Assembly: GCA_002418705.1 (NCBI GenBank)
Contig: DIEQ01000126.1
Span: 5,197 to 15,772, forward strand
Reading direction: 5' to 3'
Length of the DNA: 10,576 bases
DNA from: Mageeibacillus sp. UBA5770
GTDB lineage: Bacteria; Bacillota_A; Clostridia; Saccharofermentanales; Saccharofermentanaceae
A model generated the notes under the pieces. That model was not told the origin of the DNA. It searched no databases and saw nothing but the letters and a program-made list of their open reading frames with translations. This document shows positions 1-6,173 of the stretch, piece by piece; position 1 is the first letter of the stretch, and every line of letters starts with the position of its first letter. Position numbers and translations under genes: made by a program.

Positions 1-1481
1 GCGATGCTCATTTTCCAGTCAGTGTCGGCGTCTTCTGACATGCTGTTTTCCTCCAGAACATGTAAAATAGCAGATCCTTTGTCGAGTGTCTCCTGGTATT
101 CCTCTTCGGGAACGGAATCCCACACGATGCCGCCGCCGACCTGATAAAACGCCTGATCCCCTTCTGCCACGATGGTTCGTATCGCGATGTTGAAATCGCA
201 GGTGCCGTCAAATCCCATATATCCGATCGCACCGGTGTATATGTTTCGCTTCACCGGCTCGAGCTCATCAATAATTTCCATCGCGCGGATCTTGGGCGCC
301 CCTGTAATGGAGCCGCCCGGAAAAGTCGCCCGTATACAGTCCGTAACGTCCATTCCTTCCGAAAGTTCACCGCAGACGGTTGCCACCAGATGAAATACAT
401 TCGCATATGTCTCCAGCTCGACGAATTCCGTCACTTTTACAGACCCGATACGGGAGATTCTGCCAAGATCATTTCTCTCCAGATCTACGATCATCGCAAG
501 CTCGGCATGATCCTTTTCGCTCGCAAGCAGTTCCTCACGATTCGCTATGTCTTCCGCCTCTGTACGGCCGCGCGGACGCGTGCCTTTTATCGGGCGTGTC
601 TCAATCCATCCGTCTTCAAGACGGAAAAATCGCTCCGGCGAGCTGCTCATCACTCGTAATGTACCAAAATTCAGGTAGCATGCAAATGGAGCGGGACTTT
701 CGCTGCGAAGCCTGCGGTATACATCATAGGCGTCACCGGGGAGCGTGGTTCGAATCCTCTGCGAGAGATTCACCTGGAAAATATCTCCGTTACGAATATG
801 TTCCCTCGCTTTTTCGACCACATCGCAATACTCCTCCCTGGAGAAATCCGAGGAAAAGGCGGTTGCGGAATGCTTATGCGAAAATTGCCGTTTCTGAATA
901 TCACGATTAAGATGGGTGTCCCCGGCAGGCTCTGCCGCGCGAGTCTTTAGTGCTGAAAAAATAGTTTCACGAATATGGGTGATTTTTTGCTGCTCCATGT
1001 TGTTCTGTTCTTCGCGGGAGGAGAGCACGGATGAAGCACAGATGTAGGTCTGGTTCTTCTCATGATCCACAATGATCGCCGTGTCGTAGAATCCGAACAG
1101 CATATGCGGAACATCGATCTCTTCAACAGCCGTATCAGGCAGCTTTTCAAGAACCGATCCGAAATCATAGGAAATAAAGCCTGCGGCGCATCCATTTTCA
1201 CAGGGAAGTGCTCCGGGCACAGACTTTACTGCGTATTGTTCCAGGAGTGTTTTGAGATCGGACAACGGATCGCAGTCTTTTTGCAGGTGTCTTTTATCCC
1301 GAACGATCTCTGTTCGATTCCCTTTTGAAGAGAAAACCAGGAACGGTTTGAATAGAATAATCGAATATCGGCCAAGCCGCGCATCCTGCAGTGCACTGTC
1401 AAAAAACACTGCATACGGCTCGTTTTTAAAGATCCGGAAGATTTCTTCCGCCGTTTTGTTCAACCAGATTTCTTCCCGCAA
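1..1481 (-). CDS. pabB: Aminodeoxychorismate synthase component I (PabB), 3' end beyond the window
   Basis: PabB converts chorismate to 4-amino-4-deoxychorismate for folate synthesis, using ammonia from a PabA glutaminase. The frame is open for 493 codons and runs off the left edge. The chorismate-binding domain fills the second half. It shows PIKGTRPRG (Lys at about residue 299; this Lys marks PabB, whereas TrpE has Ala), MIVDLERNDLGR (about 330-341) and PGGSITGAPK (about 388-397). No ATG exists between the upstream in-frame stop and the body of the gene. I chose the TTG at 1481 because GAGGT lies 7 bases ahead of it. The gene starts 52 bases after the flavoprotein gene, so the two are probably cotranscribed. 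The frame continues about 15 residues past the usual PabB end, which leaves room for a tail or a fusion. Function is confident; the C-terminus is unseen. Confidence 0.93.
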   Translation of the reverse strand, partial: MREEIWLNKTAEEIFRIFKNEPYAVFFDSALQDARLGRYSIILFKPFLVFSSKGNRTEIVRDKRHLQKDCDPLSDLKTLLEQYAVKSVPGALPCENGCAAGFISYDFGSVLEKLPDTAVEEIDVPHMLFGFYDTAIIVDHEKNQTYICASSVLSSREEQNNMEQQKITHIRETIFSALKTRAAEPAGDTHLNRDIQKRQFSHKHSATAFSSDFSREEYCDVVEKAREHIRNGDIFQVNLSQRIRTTLPGDAYDVYRRLRSESPAPFACYLNFGTLRVMSSSPERFFRLEDGWIETRPIKGTRPRGRTEAEDIANREELLASEKDHAELAMIVDLERNDLGRISRIGSVKVTEFVELETYANVFHLVATVCGELSEGMDVTDCIRATFPGGSITGAPKIRAMEIIDELEPVKRNIYTGAIGYMGFDGTCDFNIAIRTIVAEGDQAFYQVGGGIVWDSVPEEEYQETLDKGSAILHVLEENSMSEDADTDWKMSI

Positions 1482-1533
1482 TAACCATACCTCACTCGTG
1501 TCACAGCATCTGCTTTTTTATGAAAACAATTAA

Positions 1534-2784
1534 CTAGTCCGGCGTCAAAACACAGCTGCTTCCTGCGGCATATCCCGTAGAAAAAGCCGCCTGCAGATTG
1601 TATCCGCCGGTATCTCCGTCAACATCGAGTACTTCTCCGGCAAAATAGAGACCGGGTACAAGCTTCGACTGCATAGTCTTCGGGTCGACTTCTTTCAGCG
1701 AAACACCGCCTGCGGTGACCATCGCCTTTGCAAAAGACGGTGCCCGGCTGACAACAAATGAATAATCCTTCATCAGCGCCGTCAGACGGTCCCGCAGTTC
1801 CTTTTTAAGTTCATGGCAGAAAACATCCGACGGAATACCCACGCGCTCGAGCATGCCTGTGATCAGCGACTCCGGCCCGAATTTCTTAAGGACATTGGAT
1901 AATTTTTTGTTCTGGTTTTCGGCAAGCAGCGCCATCATCTGCGACCTTGCCGCATCCTGGGAAAGCGTCGGCCACAGGTCGATCGAAATCCGCACCTGGC
2001 TTCTGTCATAGGGCTTTTCTTCGGTTGGAAGAAAGCGCGACAGTGAGAATATAGCAGGTCCCGTCAGACCGAAATGTGTAAAAAGCACATCGCCCTGCGC
2101 GGATGCAAGTTCTTCCGCCCTGCGGAACGCCTTTACACGGACATCGCGAAGGCTTACGCCCTGAAGAGCGGCAACAATGGAAGGCTCGATATCGATTGGT
2201 ACGAGAGCCGGCCGTACAGGCACTATTGTGTGCCCGAGGCGTGCAGCCAGCAGATATCCGTCTCCTGTCGAACCGGTCGCCGGGTAGGATGATCCGCCTG
2301 CACAAAGCACGCAGGCGTCTACATCATAGGCCATCTTCAAAGTAACAACTTTAGCAATCCGGCCGTCCGCATCCTTACGGATATCGACGACAGGCTCATT
2401 TTCGTGAAATGCTACGCCCAGCTCCTCCGCACGCGAAAAAAGAGCGTTCAGGATATCCTGTGCCTTCTCGCTGGCAGGAAACAGACGTCCGCCCTCTTCT
2501 TCCTTGAGGCGGACCCCGCGGGATTCAAAGAAATCCTTAAGGTCGCCCGGATTAAAGGCATTCAAAGCTTTATACAGAAATTTTCCGTTGCCGAAAAAAT
2601 GCTCCGGGTAAGCACGGACCTCTTTCATATTTGTCACATTGCAGCGTCCGTTGCCGGTGATCAGTATCTTGCGTCCCGGAAGTGCGTTTTTCTCGAAAAG
2701 CCATACGCGCTCTGCGCCGCCTTCCGCTGCCCGGATCGCTGCCATAAGTCCCGCTGCTCCGGCTCCAATAATTGCAATTTTCAT
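1534..2784 (-). CDS. HI0933/YhiN (BaiN-like) family FAD-dependent oxidoreductase
   Basis: This is a 416-residue flavoprotein, a normal length for the HI0933/YhiN family. The N-terminus has the dinucleotide-binding motif IIGAGAAGLMAA, followed by the family signature GRKILITGNGRCNVTN at about residues 37-52. The C-terminus carries the second FAD-contact block, GLYFAGEVLDVDGDTGGYNL, and then AAFSTGYAAG. The family is cytosolic and its substrate is generally unknown. One member, BaiN of Clostridium scindens, has been linked to bile acid dehydroxylation, but I see no bai neighbours, so that role should not be transferred. Its ATG overlaps the TGA of the YbaK-like gene by ATGA, so the two are likely translationally coupled. 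Family confident, substrate unknown. Confidence 0.92.
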   Translation of the reverse strand: MKIAIIGAGAAGLMAAIRAAEGGAERVWLFEKNALPGRKILITGNGRCNVTNMKEVRAYPEHFFGNGKFLYKALNAFNPGDLKDFFESRGVRLKEEEGGRLFPASEKAQDILNALFSRAEELGVAFHENEPVVDIRKDADGRIAKVVTLKMAYDVDACVLCAGGSSYPATGSTGDGYLLAARLGHTIVPVRPALVPIDIEPSIVAALQGVSLRDVRVKAFRRAEELASAQGDVLFTHFGLTGPAIFSLSRFLPTEEKPYDRSQVRISIDLWPTLSQDAARSQMMALLAENQNKKLSNVLKKFGPESLITGMLERVGIPSDVFCHELKKELRDRLTALMKDYSFVVSRAPSFAKAMVTAGGVSLKEVDPKTMQSKLVPGLYFAGEVLDVDGDTGGYNLQAAFSTGYAAGSSCVLTPD

Positions 2785-3260
2785 CCATTTAACCTTTCTT
2801 TACAGACATCCACCCAGCCACATGCGCCGGAAATCTGATATATCTCGTCAATCGTCATTTCGATAGCCGAGTTACTGCTTCCGCAGGCCGGGAAAACCGT
2901 ATCGAATTTTTTGAGTGAAATATCGGCATAGACTTTTGCTTCCGGCGGGTTGTCAAACGGGCACACACCGCCGACAGCATGGCCGGTCAAGCGCAGCACA
3001 TCGTCGGCCGAGAGCATTTTTGATTTAATTCCGAACGCCGCCTTGAACTTGGCATTATCAATCCGCATGTCTCCCGCAGCAATAACGAGTATGGCAGAGT
3101 CTGATCCTTCATAGAAAGAAATGGTTTTGGCAATCCGGGCCGGTTCAACGGACAGCCGGAGGGCCGCAAGTTCAACCGTTGCACTCGACTCCTCAAATTC
3201 CAGAATATCTTCGCTCTTGCCCCACGGAGCAAGATATTTTCTAACAGAATGGACGGACAT
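2781..3260 (-). CDS. YbaK/EbsC-family aminoacyl-tRNA deacylase-like protein
   Basis: This 159-residue protein is a diverged YbaK/EbsC-fold protein. The family hydrolyses mischarged aminoacyl-tRNAs in trans. Visible family marks are the KTISF strand with the usual catalytic-region Lys, GGVCPFDNP in the middle, and PACGSSNSAIE near the C-terminus. This last form is typical of the ProX-like and unassigned branches rather than of YbaK itself. The open frame extends further upstream to 3311, but the ATG at 3260 has an AAGGGAG ribosome binding site about 8 bases ahead, while the 3311 ATG has none. It lies about 100 bases downstream of ybaK and overlaps the following flavoprotein gene by ATGA. Its tRNA and amino acid specificity cannot be read from the sequence. 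Confidence 0.88.
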   Translation of the reverse strand: MSVHSVRKYLAPWGKSEDILEFEESSATVELAALRLSVEPARIAKTISFYEGSDSAILVIAAGDMRIDNAKFKAAFGIKSKMLSADDVLRLTGHAVGGVCPFDNPPEAKVYADISLKKFDTVFPACGSSNSAIEMTIDEIYQISGACGWVDVCKERLNG

Positions 3261-3361
3261 AACCAGACTCCCTTCGATACGCATGCAAAATTGCCGGAAA
3301 GGCAGACTCATTTTCGCACATTTCGAGTGGGAAAGAAAGGACAGGTGAAAAGCAGCAAGAT

Positions 3362-3838
3362 TTATCTCGCAATATCTCCCGTCCGGGCACCGACAAAATC
3401 AATCAGTGCCTGTGGTTCGATCAGGATCTGTGCGCCGCGCATACCGGCACTGACAGCAATCCAGTCATAAAGGATCGCCGTCTCTTCAAAATACGTCGGA
3501 AATGGCTTCTTCATACCGACCGGCGAGCAGCCGCCTCTTATATATCCCGTCAGGGGCAGCAGCTCCTTTACGGCAATCATGTCGACTTTCTTATTGTCCG
3601 ATAATGAGGCAAGTTTCTTCAAATCAAGTTCCATTTCAACAGGGATACAGGCGACAAGAAATCCTGCATCGCCTTTGCAAACCAATGTTTTGAATACCTG
3701 TTCGACAGGGAGACCGCATGTTGCTGCGACATGCACACCCGAAAGATCGTCTTCATCAACTTCATACGTCACAACGCGAAAAGTAATGCCCGCAGTTTCG
3801 AGCATTCGCATGGCATTGGTTTTAACTGGTTTTGGCAT
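3362..3838 (-). CDS. ybaK: Cys-tRNA(Pro)/Cys-tRNA(Cys) deacylase YbaK
   Basis: YbaK clears Cys mischarged onto tRNA(Pro) by prolyl-tRNA synthetase, working in trans in the cytosol. The 158-residue product has the classical layout. VFKTLVCKGD carries the conserved Lys that is essential in the family, and GYIRGGCSPVGMKK is the hallmark YbaK block; the C-terminal domain is complete. I prefer the ATG at 3838, which has GAGGTGA 6 bases ahead. A GTG two codons upstream (3844) abuts that ribosome binding site and is unlikely to be used. The ribosome binding site sits only a few bases from the outer arm of the nested palindromic repeat. No separate promoter is evident, so transcription may come from the hydG side or from within the repeat. 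Confidence 0.94.
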   Translation of the reverse strand: MPKPVKTNAMRMLETAGITFRVVTYEVDEDDLSGVHVAATCGLPVEQVFKTLVCKGDAGFLVACIPVEMELDLKKLASLSDNKKVDMIAVKELLPLTGYIRGGCSPVGMKKPFPTYFEETAILYDWIAVSAGMRGAQILIEPQALIDFVGARTGDIAR

Positions 3839-3853
3839 AATCACTCACCTCGG

Positions 3854-4041
3854 GGAGCGTGCATATTGCTTTCTCTCCCCGGTCCTGTGGATCAATTATA
3901 TCGCTCTCGCTCTCATGTCCTCGGCTTCGCCTGCGTAAGTTCGTTCGAGCGATATAATTGATCCCTGCTGGCGCTTCGCGCTTCGGAAGGATTGATGGCT
4001 GGAAGCCCTGCGGAAGGTCGTTCAAGCAACATGCACGCTCC
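3854..4041 (-). repeat. Outer copy of nested palindromic repeat, interrupted by a second copy
   Basis: Two 18-base arms, 3854-3871 and 4024-4041, are complementary at 17 of 18 positions. Read on the minus strand, the core starts with GAAC, then CTTCCGCA and a small hairpin GGCT-tcc-AGCC (4023 down to 3997). It resumes with AGGAC and GGGGAGAGA (3886 down to 3872). The two halves match the core of the other copies, but about 110 bases (3887-3996) holding the inner copy lie between them. The element fills most of the gap between hydG and ybaK. I do not recognise the family. Confidence 0.72.
3889..3964 (-). repeat. Inner copy of palindromic repeat: perfect 18-bp arms around a 40-base core
   Basis: The arms 3889-3906 and 3947-3964 are exactly complementary over 18 bases. 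The 40-base core, read on the minus strand, contains GAAC, CTTACGCA, a small hairpin GGC-gaa-GCC, then GAGGACATG and GAGAGCGA. The same core occurs in the copy at 8721-8805, and its first part in the copy at the right edge. Upstream in minus orientation there is a GCGCGAAGCGCC hairpin (3970-3981), also found ahead of the right-edge copy. Each arm contains a TATAAT-like hexamer, so promoter activity is possible but unsupported by a good -35 box. Confidence 0.78.
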
Positions 4042-4044
4042 TTG

Positions 4045-4070
4045 TTTGGCACCCTTTGGGTGCTATGGAA
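4045..4070. repeat. Small GC hairpin block beside the nested repeat
   Basis: TTTGGCACCC, TTT and GGGTGC form a short hairpin next to the outer arm of the nested repeat. A near match (TTTGGTACCC, TGC, GGGTGC) follows the copy at 8721-8805, in the same + orientation. There is no T run, so this is not a good terminator. It may be an end piece of the repeat family. Confidence 0.5.
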
Positions 4071-4080
4071 TCATTTCCTT

Positions 4081-5514
4081 TTAAAAGAACAGGTCCCTGG
4101 TTTTTCCTTTGCGGATGTTTTCGACGTTTTTACGCGAGGCCTCACGGTGGGCCGGGTCAACGACCTTTTCGAGTTCCTTATCGACGAGTGCATATCCGAT
4201 TTTTTTGGCTTCCGGTGATGCATAGTCCTCAAGATATTCGGACAGCGTCATCAGTGCATTCGGGTGGCAGACGTTTTTGATCTGGCCTGTTTTCGCGAGG
4301 GACATGAAGCGGTCTCCGGTACGTCCGGAACGGTAGCAGGCTGTGCACCATGAAGGTACAAGGCCTTCTTCCATCAGCCAGGTGACGATTTCATCGGCGG
4401 AGCGTTCGTCGTTTTTATCAAACTGCGCGACAAGTGTCGGATCCATTTCGCCGGTCTCGCGGAAATGCTTTTCGGCCATATAGCCGCCGACACCGACAGC
4501 GCTGCAGGCGCTCATCTGCGTAATGCCGCAGTCGAGCAGGTCTTTGCGCATTGAGGCACTCTCGCGGGTGGAGATGATCATTCCTGTATATGGGACTGCA
4601 AGGCGGATTACGGCAACAAGTTTATTAAATGTCTCGTCATCGGGTACATTCGGGTAGATCGAGCTCATATCGACGCCGTCAGCCGGACGGATGCGCGGGA
4701 CAGAGATCGTATGAAAACCGACACCGTAGGTTTTTTCCATATGTTCGTTATGAATCATCAGTGCGAGTGTCTCAAAATACGGGTCATAAAGTCCGAAAAG
4801 TACGCCTGCGCCGTTGTCGTCGATTCCTGCTGTCTGTGCGCGGTCGAAGGCTGTCGTGTGATACCAGTAATCGCTTTTCGGGCCGGCAAGATGGTATTTC
4901 TCATACGTCGGCTTGTGGTACGTCTCCTGGAAAAGAATATAGGTGCCGATACCGACGTCCTTAAGCTTTTTGAAGTTCTCAACTGTGGTTGATGCAATGT
5001 TGACGTTCGCACGGCGAATCTCGCCGGACGTGTCGGACTGTGTCTGATATACAGTCATGAGACAGTCGACAATGTAGTCAATCGGGCAGTTCTCATCATC
5101 TTCGCCGGCTTCCATAGCAATACGCTTATGGCCCATTTTCTCGATCTGAATAACTTCCTGACGGACTTCTTCCATTGTCAGTTTCCTTCTGGCGAAAGTG
5201 TGGCAGTCGTTATAACTGCAGTAAGCACAGCGGTTCACGCAATAATCACTGACATAGAGCGGAGCAAACATAACAATACGATTGCCGTAAATCTCTTCCT
5301 TGATACGGCGTGCCACCTGGAAAAGCCGCGGTAAATGCTTGTCATCCATTTTCAGAAGACTGGCCACTTCGAGATGCGTCAGGCCTGCAAACTTTTCCGC
5401 CTTATCAAGAATCGCATCAATCTCAGAATCCGGCGTCGTCTGAGCCCTCTTCAAAATATCTTCGATCTCATCGGGATTTATGAATTCTTCAATTTCCATA
5501 TTTTCAATCAACAT
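4081..5514 (-). CDS. hydG: [FeFe]-hydrogenase H-cluster radical SAM maturase HydG
   Basis: HydG cleaves tyrosine to make the CO and cyanide ligands of the [FeFe]-hydrogenase active site. The 477-residue product matches the family length. The radical SAM cluster motif CVNRCAYC (CX3CX2C, about residues 92-99) lies near the N-terminus. The second, C-terminal cluster motif CTAC plus a third Cys (CX2CX22C, about residues 390, 393 and 416) is specific to HydG and separates it from the related tyrosine lyase ThiH. I start at the ATG at 5514, which has AGGAG 7 bases ahead; the frame extends to 5625 but without a convincing start there. It follows the TM1266-family gene by 61 bases. Partner genes hydE, hydF and the hydrogenase itself are not in this window. 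Confidence 0.97.
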   Translation of the reverse strand: MLIENMEIEEFINPDEIEDILKRAQTTPDSEIDAILDKAEKFAGLTHLEVASLLKMDDKHLPRLFQVARRIKEEIYGNRIVMFAPLYVSDYCVNRCAYCSYNDCHTFARRKLTMEEVRQEVIQIEKMGHKRIAMEAGEDDENCPIDYIVDCLMTVYQTQSDTSGEIRRANVNIASTTVENFKKLKDVGIGTYILFQETYHKPTYEKYHLAGPKSDYWYHTTAFDRAQTAGIDDNGAGVLFGLYDPYFETLALMIHNEHMEKTYGVGFHTISVPRIRPADGVDMSSIYPNVPDDETFNKLVAVIRLAVPYTGMIISTRESASMRKDLLDCGITQMSACSAVGVGGYMAEKHFRETGEMDPTLVAQFDKNDERSADEIVTWLMEEGLVPSWCTACYRSGRTGDRFMSLAKTGQIKNVCHPNALMTLSEYLEDYASPEAKKIGYALVDKELEKVVDPAHREASRKNVENIRKGKTRDLFF

Positions 5515-5575
5515 ATGCTTTCTCCTCGTCATTCCCGTGTCCCTGTAATCTCGATCTTCAAGGTGCTTTCGTCCT

Positions 5576-5830
5576 TCACGGCATTTCTGTCTTGGCGATG
5601 GCCGTACGTACCGTAACACCTTCAATTCGTCCGAGTTTGCCCGTCAAACTGTTAATCGCGTCGAGTTCCCCGACCACAGTCAGGCTGATAACGGCAACCG
5701 GCACCTCCTCAAAAGGAATACCCATCCGCCCTTTCACAATCCCCTGAAACTCCGAAACCGTATCATTAAACGCCTGTTGGCAGTGATGCGGTTCATCAAG
5801 CACCGCTGAAACCACAGCAATTCTTTTCAT
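5576..5830 (-). CDS. TM1266-family iron-only hydrogenase system putative regulator
   Basis: This small 84-residue protein begins MKRIAVVSAVLDEP and continues with SEFQGIVKGRMGIPF and VAVISLTVVGELDAINSLTGKLGRIEGV. That is the ferredoxin-like (ACT/NikR-C-like) fold of the TM1266 family, commonly encoded beside hydrogenase maturation genes and annotated as a putative regulator. It has no DNA-binding domain of its own, so any regulation would be by ligand sensing or protein contact; the actual role is unproven. I chose the ATG at 5830, which has AAGGA 8 bases upstream. The ATG overlaps by ATGA the stop of a 24-codon leader ORF. hydG follows 61 bases downstream in the same direction. Confidence 0.88.
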   Translation of the reverse strand: MKRIAVVSAVLDEPHHCQQAFNDTVSEFQGIVKGRMGIPFEEVPVAVISLTVVGELDAINSLTGKLGRIEGVTVRTAIAKTEMP

Positions 5831-5901
5831 AACTTCCATCCTTCCCAAAAATCAAAAATGCGCCTTCTCCCGCTCGGAAAAGACGCACATGTATAGCTCA
5901 T
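5827..5901 (-). CDS. Possible 24-residue leader peptide ahead of the TM1266/hydG operon
   Basis: A short ORF begins at an ATG at 5901 with a G-rich GGGGGGAG sequence just 3 to 4 bases ahead. It ends in a TGA that overlaps the start of the TM1266-family gene (ATGA). The peptide would be Ser/Arg/Trp-containing, with GRRR and WEGW segments. Its codons run straight through the intrinsic terminator at 5854-5887, so a translating ribosome would open that hairpin and could then re-initiate at the regulator gene. It is too short for coding statistics, so coding status rests only on this arrangement. Confidence 0.4.
   Translation of the reverse strand: MSYTCASFPSGRRRIFDFWEGWKL
5854..5887 (-). terminator. 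Intrinsic terminator or attenuator just ahead of the TM1266/hydG operon
   Basis: On the minus strand, TGCGTCTT pairs with AAGGCGCA (one G-U). An inner TTCC/GGGA stem with a GAGC loop extends the hairpin, and TTTTTGATTTTT follows at once. This is a strong rho-independent signal. It ends only about 20 bases before the TM1266-family start codon, which leaves no room for a promoter downstream of it. The operon must therefore be read through it, which is the geometry of an attenuator. It could instead simply end transcripts arriving from the diguanylate cyclase gene. Confidence 0.75.
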
Positions 5902-6013
5902 TTACTCCCCCCGCCGACAGGAAACATGCCGCAGCACATATGCCTGAAAACAAAAGAAAATCAAAACTGTACTTCGTCACTTCCGAATCAGGGGTCTGAC
6001 CGACCGCTTTTCC

Positions 6014-6029
6014 GTTAGAATTAACTAAC
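6014..6029. promoter_or_regulatory. Dyad at the predicted transcription start, possible operator
   Basis: GTTAGAATTAACTAAC is an inverted repeat with 5-bp arms (GTTAG/CTAAC). It sits on the predicted start site just downstream of the -10 box, a usual place for a repressor operator. It could also form a small RNA stem at the 5' end of the leader. Confidence 0.35.
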
Positions 6030-6032
6030 AAT

Positions 6033-6061
6033 ATTTTGAACGCAGGGGATCGAAATGTCAA
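6033..6061 (-). promoter_or_regulatory. Predicted sigma-A type promoter for the TM1266/hydG operon
   Basis: A perfect TTGACA -35 hexamer (6061-6056) is followed after 17 bases by CAAAAT (6038-6033), which matches 4 of 6 bases of the -10 consensus. The predicted start site falls near 6026, giving a leader of about 195 bases that contains the terminator and leader ORF. The -10 is weak, which would suit an activated promoter. Confidence 0.45.
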
Positions 6062-6065
6062 GGGG

Positions 6066-6110
6066 AGGGTGGAGATAGGCGTAGGGTGGAGATAGATAAG
6101 GGTGGAGACA
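6066..6110 (-). repeat. Three spaced direct repeats directly upstream of the TTGACA box
   Basis: AGGGTGGAGATA occurs at 6066-6077 and 6083-6094, and AGGGTGGAGACA at 6099-6110, with starts 17 and 16 bases apart. Read toward the promoter (minus strand) they are three TATCTCCACCCT-like boxes ending just upstream of the -35 hexamer. This spacing, near one and a half helical turns, and the position resemble an activator-binding array. No known regulator site is recognised. Confidence 0.5.
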
Positions 6111-6173
6111 TATTCATCCCAGCAATACTAACAACGCCAGCGATTATATGAATCTTCCCTTGGGGGCTGTTTT

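Larger units (their letters stand above)
5902..6173 (-). other. Intergenic control region between the diguanylate cyclase and hydG operon
   Basis: This 272-base gap holds the three direct repeats, the TTGACA promoter, the dyad and most of the operon leader. A GGGGTCTGACC segment near 5991-6001 contains a short palindrome (GGTC-T-GACC) that may be a repeat remnant. Downstream of the diguanylate cyclase stop I see no clear intrinsic terminator on the minus strand. No credible gene is present. Confidence 0.55.

Noticed and set aside
380..910. 176-residue plus-strand ORF and other plus-strand ORFs over 1-1533
   Set aside because: They are antisense shadows of pabB. The minus-strand frame reads as continuous PabB with all family motifs.
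1..1481. Possible frameshifted or broken pabB, because no complete ORF is bounded here
   Set aside because: Reading the minus strand codon by codon shows no internal stop. The frame is simply open at the left edge.
3261..3311. 17-residue N-terminal extension of the second YbaK-family protein
   Set aside because: No ribosome binding site precedes the ATG at 3311; AAGGGAG precedes the ATG at 3260.
3839..3844. GTG start for ybaK two codons upstream
   Set aside because: It touches the GAGGTGA ribosome binding site; the ATG at 3838 has correct spacing.
3854..4041. CRISPR array or tandem repeat
   Set aside because: The structure is nested inverted repeats, not regularly spaced direct repeats with spacers, and no cas genes are present.
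5515..5625. N-terminal extension of HydG
   Set aside because: The extra residues are not HydG-like and lack a ribosome binding site, while the ATG at 5514 has AGGAG at 7 bases.
5991..6001. GGGGTCTGACC as a REP element linked to a RAYT transposase
   Set aside because: Only one short palindrome is present and no transposase is in the window, so the link cannot be supported.
5852..6061. 69-residue minus-strand ORF with a TTG start
   Set aside because: The TTG lies inside the predicted -35 box, no ribosome binding site precedes it, and the frame runs through the terminator. The composition is not protein-like.
6111..6173. Terminator after the diguanylate cyclase gene, suggested by the CCC-tt-GGGGG and T-run pattern
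   Set aside because: The T run is on the + strand, the wrong direction for this gene, and the stem is too short to be convincing.
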